From Salinibacterium sp. ZJ70 (lineage in GTDB: Bacteria > Actinomycetota > Actinomycetes > Actinomycetales > Microbacteriaceae): a stretch of DNA of 64,000 nt. This document shows, one piece after another, positions 7,926 to 14,612 of this stretch (position 1 is its first letter; every line of letters begins with the position of its first letter). The position numbers and the translations under genes were made by a program. The notes below the pieces were generated by a model. That model saw only the letters and a list, made by a program, of their open reading frames with translations. It was not told the DNA's origin and did not search any database. The stretch covers positions 992,001-1,056,000 of the forward strand of contig NZ_CP061770.1 of the NCBI RefSeq assembly GCF_011751865.2, given 5' to 3'.

Positions 7926-9413
7926 GTGACGACGAATGCCGCGCGTGAACGACCGGGATGGTCGGTGCGCACCCACATCCTCGTCGTGATCGTCGTCGTC
8001 ACCGGCGTCGCGCTCGCCCTCGCGGGTGGAATCGCGTATCTCACCCAGCGTGCCGGAGTCCTCGCGGACATCGACGAACGCCTCTATGCCCGCGTGGAGT
8101 CCGCGCGCACCGCCGTGACCGGGGCGACCACCGCCGAAGCGGGCGCGACGGCCGTGCCCGTGAGTCCCGGAACCGCGAGCCCCGCGAGCACGCACATTGC
8201 GATCGAGTGGATCATGCAGCGGGTCGTGCCCGGACCGCACGAGAGCGCGCTTGCGCTCCTCGACGGCCGCCCCGCCTATCTGCCGCCCGTCGAGATCGCC
8301 TTCCACCTCGAAGACGACCCCGCCCTCATGGAGCGGATCGCCGCTGAGGTGAGCGACGACACGGTGAGGATCGGCACGAGCGTGTCTTCGGTGCTCGGGC
8401 ATGTGCGCTACATCGCCGCCCCCGTCGCAGTCGGCGGAGATCCGAGCACCGGCGTCTACATCACCGCAGTCGATCTGCCCGCGTCGCTCGCAGAGCTCAA
8501 CTCAGCATTCCGCACCTACGCGTGGCTCGCGCTCGGCGCGACCGCGCTCGTGGGCGTCGTCGGGTGGTTCGTCGCTGGGCGTCTGCTGCGCCCGCTGCGC
8601 GCCCTGCGCGAGGCGGCATCGCGCATCACCGTGAGCGACATCTCCGAACGCCTGCCGGTCACCGGCGACGACGATATCTCCCAACTCACCCGCACCGTGA
8701 ACGGCATGTTCGATCGACTCGAAGGGTCGCTCACCGCTCAGCGGCGACTGCTCGACGATGTGCGGCACGAACTGAAGACGCCCATCACGATCGTGCGCGG
8801 CCACCTCGAGCTGCTCGACCCGCACGACACCGAGGAGGTCGCCTATACGCGCACCCTCTCGATCGGCGAACTCGACCGTATGGCGGGTCTCGTCGACCGG
8901 ATCGAGCTGCTTGCCGAGGTGCCCGAGGATCGCCCGCGTCTCGAACCCACCGACATCGCCGCTCTCACCGAGGCGGTGCACCGCAAAGCGTCCGTGATGC
9001 CCGGCCACGACTGGATCCTCGGCGAATCCGCCGACGTTGTCGTGAGCGTGGATCCGCGCCGCATCACGCAGGCATGGTTGCAGCTCGCCGACAACGCCGC
9101 GAAGTATTCGCCTCCGGGATCGCCCATCCGCATCGGCAGCACCCGCCGCGACGACACCGTCGAGTGCTGGGTGGCGGACGAGGGTGCTGGCATCCCCGCC
9201 GGGTCCGAAGCGCGCATCTTCGAGCGCTTCGGCCGCGTCGACACCGGCCGCGGAATCGCCGGATCGGGGCTCGGGCTGCCGATCGTGAAAGCCATCGCCG
9301 AAACCCACGGGGGCCGGGTGAGCCTCGCATCGTCGAGCGCCGGCTCCACCTTCAGCATCGTGCTGCCGCTCACATCGGGCGCAGCCCCCGCATCCGACAC
9401 GGAGGCCCCATGA
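7926..9413 (+). CDS. Sensor histidine kinase
   Basis: The kinase has 495 residues. A first membrane span lies at about residues 17-38 and an extracytoplasmic sensor domain at about 40-195. A second span (LALGATALVGVVGWFVAG, about 201-218) leads into a HAMP domain, the H-box DVRHELKTPITIVRGHLE with phospho-accepting His281, and an ATPase domain with N-box DNAAKYSPPG, G1 DEGAGIPAG and G2 GSGLGLPIVK. It autophosphorylates on an extracellular cue and passes phosphate to the response regulator encoded next (ATGA overlap). The GTG start at 7926 sits 6 nt after GAAAAT, so the mRNA is probably leaderless. The sensor domain has no family I can name. Confidence 0.95.
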   Translation: MTTNAARERPGWSVRTHILVVIVVVTGVALALAGGIAYLTQRAGVLADIDERLYARVESARTAVTGATTAEAGATAVPVSPGTASPASTHIAIEWIMQRVVPGPHESALALLDGRPAYLPPVEIAFHLEDDPALMERIAAEVSDDTVRIGTSVSSVLGHVRYIAAPVAVGGDPSTGVYITAVDLPASLAELNSAFRTYAWLALGATALVGVVGWFVAGRLLRPLRALREAASRITVSDISERLPVTGDDDISQLTRTVNGMFDRLEGSLTAQRRLLDDVRHELKTPITIVRGHLELLDPHDTEEVAYTRTLSIGELDRMAGLVDRIELLAEVPEDRPRLEPTDIAALTEAVHRKASVMPGHDWILGESADVVVSVDPRRITQAWLQLADNAAKYSPPGSPIRIGSTRRDDTVECWVADEGAGIPAGSEARIFERFGRVDTGRGIAGSGLGLPIVKAIAETHGGRVSLASSSAGSTFSIVLPLTSGAAPASDTEAP

Positions 9414-10066
9414 GTCGCATTCTGATCGCCGAGGACGAACCGGGAATCGCCCGCTTCGTTCAAAAAGGGTTGAAGGCGGTGGGATACGGAGTGACGGCGG
9501 TCGCCGACGGCCGTCTTGCGCTGGAGGCGATCCGTGCCGGCGACCTCGACCTGGTCATCCTCGATGTGGGGCTTCCCGGCATCGACGGGTTCGAGGTGCT
9601 GCAGCGTGCGCGCGCGGCAGGTTCGTCTGTTCCGATCATCATGCTCACCGCGCGCACCTCGACCGCCGACACCGTGGCCGGACTCGACGGGGGTGCCAAC
9701 GACTACATCGGGAAGCCGTTCATGTTCGACGAGCTGCTCGCCCGCGTGCGGCGCACCCTGCGCGACCAGGGTGGTCAGGTGACCCAGGCGCTCACGCGCG
9801 GCGACCTGAGCGTCGACCTGCACACGCGCCGCGCGCACGTCGGCGGCACGCAGGTGGAGCTCTCGGCTCGGGAGTTCGCGCTCGCGGAGGAGTTCCTGCG
9901 CCACCCGGATCAGGTGCTCACGCGCGAGCAGCTGCTGAGCCGGGTGTGGGGTTACGACTTCGACCCCGGCAGCAACGTCGTCGACGTGTACGTGCGTTAT
10001 CTGCGCGGGAAGATCGGTGCTGAGCGGATCGAGACCGTGCGAGGCGTCGGCTACCGGCTGCTCTGA
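9410..10066 (+). CDS. OmpR/PhoB family response regulator
   Basis: The regulator has 218 residues. Its receiver domain carries the acidic pair (AEDEPG), phospho-acceptor Asp52 (VILDVGLPG), the Thr80 switch and Lys102 (IGKPF). A C-terminal winged helix follows (SAREFALAEEFLRHPDQVLTR, NVVDVYVRYLRGKIG, VRGVGYRLL). GGAGG precedes the ATG, which overlaps the kinase stop. It is the cognate regulator of that kinase. Probable targets are the genes carrying TGAGA/TCTCA palindromes nearby (7870, 10615, 12220). A strong terminator follows at 10141. Confidence 0.95.
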   Translation: MSRILIAEDEPGIARFVQKGLKAVGYGVTAVADGRLALEAIRAGDLDLVILDVGLPGIDGFEVLQRARAAGSSVPIIMLTARTSTADTVAGLDGGANDYIGKPFMFDELLARVRRTLRDQGGQVTQALTRGDLSVDLHTRRAHVGGTQVELSAREFALAEEFLRHPDQVLTREQLLSRVWGYDFDPGSNVVDVYVRYLRGKIGAERIETVRGVGYRLL

Positions 10067-10140
10067 CGCCGCGGCGTTCCGACCTCTGACGCGCGTTGTC
10101 TCCTCTGCGCTGTGCGCGCCCGCCCGTAGTGCGCCCGTGA

Positions 10141-10183
10141 CAGCATGATGCCCCCGACCTTCGTGGTCGGGGGCATCATGCTG
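10141..10183. terminator. Bidirectional terminator, perfect 19-bp stem
   Basis: CAGCATGATGCCCCCGACC, loop TTCGT, then the exact reverse complement. It lies between the convergent response regulator and PAS-repeat genes. There is no T-run on either side, as is usual for actinobacterial hairpin terminators. Confidence 0.9.
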
Positions 10184-10187
10184 CGGC

Positions 10188-10559
10188 TCAGTCGACCGAA
10201 GCGACGCTTGCGGGGCTCGCGGGCGAGGCGGGGCTGGCAGGGCTCACAGGGGACGCGGGGCTCACGGGGGACGCAGGGCTCGCCGGGGAGGCGGGGGTCG
10301 CAGGGGAAGCCGGCGAGGGGGCCGACGCAGCGCTTGCATCGCTCGTGACGGACGCGACCGTGCCGAGGTCGATCGAGGCCGAGGTGGCGGCGCTGCCGAT
10401 CTGCGCACCGTTTGTGACCGAGCCGGTGCTGATGCCGGGAAGGTTCGCGGGCTTCACGTCGGCGCGATCCGCGTTCGCCGCGACCGCGCCGAATCCGGTC
10501 AGGCCCAGGCCGAGGGCTGATGCTGCGCCGATGGCGGTCCACTTCTTACGGGCGTCCAT
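10188..10559 (-). CDS. Secreted Pro-Ala-Ser repeat protein (123 aa)
   Basis: The N-terminus MDARKKWTAIGAASALGLGL and GFGAVAANADRADVK fit a Sec signal peptide cleaved after an A-x-A. The middle (residues 35-75) is Ser/Ala/Thr-rich. The last 45 residues are a run of PAS/PVS triplets (PASPASPATPASPASPAS...) ending SVASVD, encoded by an imperfect 9-bp-type repeat. The composition predicts a disordered, extended exported protein, perhaps attached to or threading through the cell wall. It is convergent to the two-component system and has a GTGAGAGTGC site 56 bp upstream, so it is a likely regulon member. No homologous domain is recognised. Confidence 0.75.
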   Translation of the reverse strand: MDARKKWTAIGAASALGLGLTGFGAVAANADRADVKPANLPGISTGSVTNGAQIGSAATSASIDLGTVASVTSDASAASAPSPASPATPASPASPASPVSPASPVSPASPASPASPASVASVD

Positions 10560-10614
10560 GTTGTCTCTCCTTGTTCGTCGAGGTGATCATCGCGATCGCC
10601 TCAATACGACTTTC

Positions 10615-10631
10615 GTGAGAGTGCATGAGAC
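10615..10631. promoter_or_regulatory. TGAGA direct repeat upstream of the PAS-repeat gene
   Basis: GTGAGAGTGCATGAGAC shares its first ten bases with the site before the kinase gene (7870) and repeats TGAGA at a 10-bp period, the arrangement OmpR-type regulators bind. A further TGAGA-N4-TCTCA palindrome lies at 10648-10661 inside the 3' end of the neighbouring gene. Confidence 0.5.
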
Positions 10632-10633
10632 GT

Positions 10634-11878
10634 TCAGGAGGTCTTGCTGAGACGATTCTCATCTTCGGGATCGGCGAGCAGCTCCTCGGCGATCTGCACC
10701 GCCTCTGCAGGCGTCAGCACCTCGGTGAGTGCGTGCCCGAGCAGATGGGTGGCGGCGATCGCGGCGACGCGGGCGGTGTACGCGGTGTCCGGCCCTGCCG
10801 CCCATCGGGTCCGGGCATGGGCGGCCAGCACCTCGGCGGTCCGTGCTCGCTCGGTGTCACCGCGGTCTCGTGCGAAGCGGGCTGATGCGATCAGGTGCGC
10901 CCAGAGTGCGGCGTCGTCATCGGCTGGATCGCCGATCCCCGCGGTGTCGATGTCGATCAGCGACGTGACAGTTGCTGGGTCGTGTGGGTGGACGAAGACC
11001 TGCCCGAGGTGCAGATCCCCGTGGATGGTGACCGAGGAGGTCGCGCCTCGGACAGCGTCTTCGATGCGCGTCGTGAGCGCTCCGAGTCGATCGCCGAGTT
11101 CGGGCGCGAGGCGCCGCACTCGGCGCGCATACCAGGAGATGCGCCGCGCAAGAGAGGCGCGAGCTGGGGTGGACCCGATCGCCGTGTCGGGGGTGTCTAC
11201 GAGTCGGGCCACGAGCTCCCTCGCCCGATCGATGGCATCCAGCAGCCTCTCGGGGTCGGCGGGGTCGGTCGCCGTCGTGAGGGCGTCGAGCGCGGGAGCG
11301 CCGGCGGCCTGCTCGAGGGCGATGACGCCCCGCGGGCTCCACCCGTACGCGCGGGGCACGGGCACGCCGCGCGAGCGCCAGGCGCCGTGCCGTTCGGCGA
11401 GCGTGCGCGCGACGTCCGGGTGCACCACCTTCAGATACACGGTCGTGTCACCGGCACGGCACCGCACGACAGCGCGCTTCCCGGGTCGGTAGGCGAGTAC
11501 CTCGAGCTCGAGAGCGTTCGCATCGAGCTCGAGCTCGGCCACCTCCCGCAGCAGTGTCGTTGCGCGGGCGGGAACGACGGCGTCTGCGAGCGCTGGCAGC
11601 GCCGGATCGTTCGGGTATACCCACACGGCGCGCTCGTCGCCGTCGTCATCGCGGAACCGGAGCACACCATCGCGGTCGTGGTCCGTCGGGGCGGTCTCGA
11701 CGTAGATCAGGCGGCGGATCTCACCGCCGGTGTCGTCGCCGAGTGTCGCCTCGAAGCCGACCGTGATGCCGCCGGCGGTCGCCTCCGCGGAGACCCGGTT
11801 CGCCGACACGAGATGCAGGCCAGCGGTTTCGGCGACCGCATGCAGCAGAGCGAGGTCGTCAGTCGTGGTCGAGCTCAT
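10634..11878 (-). CDS. Aminoglycoside phosphotransferase-fold kinase
   Basis: The product has 414 residues. The C-terminal two thirds are an APH/choline kinase fold: a Lys in VYLKVVHPD, the catalytic loop HGDLHLGQVF (about residue 285) with the Brenner Asp and following His/Gln, and the metal-binding IDIDTAGIGDP. The N-terminal 120 residues are a separate domain (HLVSANRVSAEATAGGITVG...) that is not part of the APH fold. Such 'phosphotransferase family' proteins phosphorylate small hydroxyl compounds; the substrate is unknown and aminoglycosides are unlikely. It overlaps the upstream small exported protein gene by 4 nt, so the two are one unit with the palindrome at 12220 upstream. Confidence 0.85.
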   Translation of the reverse strand: MSSTTTDDLALLHAVAETAGLHLVSANRVSAEATAGGITVGFEATLGDDTGGEIRRLIYVETAPTDHDRDGVLRFRDDDGDERAVWVYPNDPALPALADAVVPARATTLLREVAELELDANALELEVLAYRPGKRAVVRCRAGDTTVYLKVVHPDVARTLAERHGAWRSRGVPVPRAYGWSPRGVIALEQAAGAPALDALTTATDPADPERLLDAIDRARELVARLVDTPDTAIGSTPARASLARRISWYARRVRRLAPELGDRLGALTTRIEDAVRGATSSVTIHGDLHLGQVFVHPHDPATVTSLIDIDTAGIGDPADDDAALWAHLIASARFARDRGDTERARTAEVLAAHARTRWAAGPDTAYTARVAAIAATHLLGHALTEVLTPAEAVQIAEELLADPEDENRLSKTS

Positions 11879-12180
11879 GAGTCGTCGTCGAGCTCATTGT
11901 CGTCGATCTCCTCGTCGTCGATCTCGTCGTCGTCATCGCCGTCGTCGATCTGCGGCGCGGGAGCCGGAGGCACGGGCGGCGGGGCAGCTGGTTCTGGAGA
12001 GACATCGGATGCAGGCGGCTGCAGAGCGGGCGCGGCTGGAGTCTCGAGCACGATCGGCGTGATGTCGACAGCCTCGCCGGGGATGTCGCGCGGGGTGAGC
12101 GCGTACGCCGCTGCCACGGCGCCCGTCAGGAATGCGGCGCCTGCGACAGCAGCCACGACGACCCGCGCAGTCCTCTCCAT
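11875..12180 (-). CDS. Small exported or anchored protein with acidic tail (101 aa)
   Basis: A hydrophobic N-terminus (MERTARVVVAAVAGAAFLTG AVAAAYA) serves as signal peptide or membrane anchor. A proline-rich stretch (PPASDVSPEPAAPPPVPPAP) follows, and the last 25 residues are almost only Asp, Glu, Ile and Asn (DDGDDDDEIDDEE..., ELDDDS). The tail could bind cations or basic partners. It lies directly upstream of, and overlaps by 4 nt, the APH-fold kinase gene, with a TGAGA/TCTCA palindrome 40 bp before its start. Function unknown. Confidence 0.7.
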   Translation of the reverse strand: MERTARVVVAAVAGAAFLTGAVAAAYALTPRDIPGEAVDITPIVLETPAAPALQPPASDVSPEPAAPPPVPPAPAPQIDDGDDDDEIDDEEIDDNELDDDS

Positions 12181-12219
12181 GTCACCATCCTGCCCGACCG
12201 AGAGAGCCGAGGCGCCTGT

Positions 12220-12235
12220 GTGAGACGACTCTCAC
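12220..12235. promoter_or_regulatory. Palindrome GTGAGA-N4-TCTCAC upstream of the acidic-tail gene
   Basis: GTGAGACGACTCTCAC has the same two 6-bp arms and 4-nt spacing as the site at 7870-7885 before the histidine kinase, and sits 40 bp upstream of the gene that starts at 12180, on the other strand. Confidence 0.6.
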
Positions 12236-12309
12236 CCACGCCCGCGGTGCCGTCGGGGGCTGCCGCGCCCGCCCGGAGGGCGGACGCCGTGCGCCGTCGC
12301 CGACCGCAA

Positions 12310-12325
12310 TATGATGGATTCATCA
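12310..12325 (+). promoter_or_regulatory. ArsR promoter and operator
   Basis: TATGAT (12310-12315) looks like a -10 element and overlaps the inverted repeat TGATG-GATT-CATCA (12312-12325). A repressor bound there would cover the transcription start, as expected for ArsR autoregulation. Confidence 0.6.
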
Positions 12326-12351
12326 AGTCGTGAAACCATGAGGGGCCCGGC

Positions 12352-12717
12352 ATGCCGAACGATCCGAATCGTCCGCTGTATGACGTGAAGGCGGGGCTCT
12401 TCCGCGGGCTCGCGCACCCGATCCGCATCCGGATCCTCGAAGTGCTCGCGGCCACCCCTGAGGCCCCCGTCTCCGAGATCCTCGCGGCAACCGAGCTCGA
12501 GGCCTCGCACCTGTCCCAGCACCTCGCGGTGCTGCGCCGCAACCGGCTCGTGCTCGCCGAACGCCGCGGCAATCAGGTGTTCTACCGTCTGGCCTACCCC
12601 GAGGTCGCCGATCTGCTGCGGGTGTCCCGCGCGCTTCTCGGCGCGATCCTCGAGACCACCCGCGAGCACCTCGGCGAACGCGATGGGCTCCCGGCGATCC
12701 CCGAGCGCGTCTCGTGA
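12352..12717 (+). CDS. ArsR family transcriptional regulator
   Basis: This 121-residue single-domain winged helix reads GLFRGLAHPIRIRILEVLAA, then VSEILAATELEASHLSQHLA as helix-turn-helix, with RRNRLVLAERRGNQVFYRLA as wing. The GTG of the SulP transporter overlaps its stop by 4 nt. ArsR-SulP pairs of this type are common in actinobacteria; the regulator represses the pair through an operator in front of its own gene (12312-12325 here). No metal-binding Cys motif is seen; the signal may be bicarbonate, sulfate or redox state, which cannot be decided from sequence. Confidence 0.92.
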   Translation: MPNDPNRPLYDVKAGLFRGLAHPIRIRILEVLAATPEAPVSEILAATELEASHLSQHLAVLRRNRLVLAERRGNQVFYRLAYPEVADLLRVSRALLGAILETTREHLGERDGLPAIPERVS

Positions 12718-14399
12718 GCACGCCGGCCGGGGGTGCACCGGGCGTCGTCGCCCGAAGCCTCGCCGCCGCGCGTCGTCTCGCGCCACGCGCCTCCGACTAC
12801 GCCGGACTCCGCTCCACGTGGCGCGTCGATGTTCTCGCGGGCGTGACGGTCGGCATCGTCGCGCTGCCGCTCGCTCTCGCGTTCGGTGTCACCTCCGGTG
12901 CGGGAGCCGAAGCCGGGCTCATCACCGCGATCCTCGCGGGCATCGTCGGCGCCGTCTTCGGGGGATCGAACGTGCAGGTCTCCGGCCCGACGGGTGCGAT
13001 GGTCGTGGTGCTCGCGCCCATCATCGCCGCTCACGGAGTCGGCGTGCTCGGCATCCTGTGTCTGCTCGCCGGGGTCATCGTGCTGCTTGCGGGGGTGCTG
13101 CGGCTCGGCCGCGCCGTCACCTACATCCCGTGGCCCGTCATCGAGGGCTTCACCCTCGGGATCGCGATCATCATCTTCCTGCAGCAGGTGCCGACCGCCC
13201 TCGGGAGCGAGCCGGGGGAGAGCACCAATCCCGTCATCGCGGCGGTGCAGTCGTTCGCGGGCATCTCGTGGCCGGAGCTCGGCTGGTCTCTCGGCATCGT
13301 CGCCCTCGTGGTGCTCGTGATGCTCATCTCGCCCCGCATCCACCCGCGCTTTCCCGGATCGCTCATCGCGATCGCGATCGCGGGTGTCGGCGTGTGGGCG
13401 CTCGGCATCCCCGTCGCCACGATCGGCGAGCTGCCCACCGGCCTGCCGATGCCGCAGGTGCCCACGGTCGACCCGGCGATCTTCAGCCAGCTCGTCGGCC
13501 CTGCTGCGGCGATCGCCGCGCTCGCCGCGATCGAGTCGCTGCTCTCCGCCCGCGTCGCCGCGACGATGGCCGACACGGGCCCCTACGACGCCGACCGCGA
13601 GCTCGTAGGGCAGGGGCTCGCGTCGATCGTCGCCGGATTCTTCGGGGGCATGCCGGCGACGGGCGCGATCGCCCGCACCGCTGTCAATGTGCGCGCGGGG
13701 GCGCGCACGCGCGTCGCGTCGATCACCCACGGTGTGCTGCTGCTCGTGGTCGTGCTCGTCGGCTCCGCCGTCGTCGCGCACATCCCGCTCGCAGCCCTCG
13801 CGGGCGTGCTCATGGTGACGGCGGTGCGGATGGTCGGCCCTCGTGCCGTGCGCGCCGTCGTCACCTCGTCCCCCTCGGCGGCGACCGTGTTCGTCATCAC
13901 CGCGCTCATCACCGTGAGCGTCGACCTCATCTACGCGGTGCTCATCGGGATCGCGATCGCCGCCTTTTTCGCGCTGCGGGCGCTCGCGGCGACGAGCGGC
14001 GTGCACCGGGAGGAACTCCCGGGGGCCGTCGAGCCGGGAGATGAGCGCATCGCGCTGTTCCGCCTCGAAGGCGCACTGTTCTTCGGTGCCGCGGAGCGCA
14101 TGCTCGAGCGGATCTCCGAGCTGCGCGACGTCGAGGTCGTGATCGTGCGCATGTCGCAGCTGCAGCTCATCGACGCGACCGGCGCCCAGGTCATCACCGA
14201 GCTCATCACCGCCCTCGAGAGACGCGGCATCACCGTGCTCGTGAAGGGCATCCCGCCCCAGCACATGGAGCTCGCCGAGCGCGTCGGCGTGATCCGCGCG
14301 CTGCGCCACGAGAACCACCTCTTCGACGACCTGCCGAGCGCGGTCGCCCACGCGCGCAGTCACATCCGACGCACCCGTGAGGCGGGCGGATCGCGCTAG
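12714..14399 (+). CDS. SulP family anion permease with STAS domain
   Basis: This 561-residue inner-membrane protein has the SulP signature in its first spans (DVLAGVTVGIVALPLALAFG, GSNVQVSGPTGAMVVVLAPI) and 10-14 predicted membrane segments up to about residue 435. A cytoplasmic STAS domain follows (FRLEGALFFGAAERML, LIDATGAQVITELITALERR). The family moves sulfate, bicarbonate or dicarboxylates; the substrate is undecided here. The frame reads MSQLQLIDATGA, so the STAS domain looks intact. GTG start overlaps arsR. The T-box leader of ileS begins immediately after the stop. Confidence 0.93.
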   Translation: MSTPAGGAPGVVARSLAAARRLAPRASDYAGLRSTWRVDVLAGVTVGIVALPLALAFGVTSGAGAEAGLITAILAGIVGAVFGGSNVQVSGPTGAMVVVLAPIIAAHGVGVLGILCLLAGVIVLLAGVLRLGRAVTYIPWPVIEGFTLGIAIIIFLQQVPTALGSEPGESTNPVIAAVQSFAGISWPELGWSLGIVALVVLVMLISPRIHPRFPGSLIAIAIAGVGVWALGIPVATIGELPTGLPMPQVPTVDPAIFSQLVGPAAAIAALAAIESLLSARVAATMADTGPYDADRELVGQGLASIVAGFFGGMPATGAIARTAVNVRAGARTRVASITHGVLLLVVVLVGSAVVAHIPLAALAGVLMVTAVRMVGPRAVRAVVTSSPSAATVFVITALITVSVDLIYAVLIGIAIAAFFALRALAATSGVHREELPGAVEPGDERIALFRLEGALFFGAAERMLERISELRDVEVVIVRMSQLQLIDATGAQVITELITALERRGITVLVKGIPPQHMELAERVGVIRALRHENHLFDDLPSAVAHARSHIRRTREAGGSR

Positions 14400-14400
14400 A

Positions 14401-14612
14401 CTGAGCGGCAACGACATCGATCCGGCCATCACCGGGGAGTCCTCGGAAGAACAGCCCGCAAGCCTCACGCCCACGGCCCAGTAGAACCGAGCGGGTGCGC
14501 CCGTCATCGCGTCAACGAGCGGTCGTCTCTCTGAGAGGCGGCAAGCGAGGTGGTACCGCGGCATCCGTCGTCCTCGTGGAGAGCATCCGAGCGACCCAGA
14601 CGGACGGACCAC
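14401..14612 (+). promoter_or_regulatory. T-box riboswitch (Ile), translational type, ultrashort stem I
   Basis: A short hairpin CCGG-CCATCA-CCGG (14422-14435) presents the specifier codon ATC (14428-14430) for isoleucine. The downstream GGTGGTACCGCG (14549-14560) is the T-box sequence whose TGGT bulge pairs with the uncharged tRNA 3' end. TCCGTC (14564-14569) can pair with GACGGA, present twice between 14599 and 14608 just before the ileS ATG, so sequestration of the ribosome-binding region is the likely output. The minimal stem I is that of actinobacterial ileS T-boxes. Uncharged tRNA-Ile would raise IleS synthesis. Confidence 0.88.
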
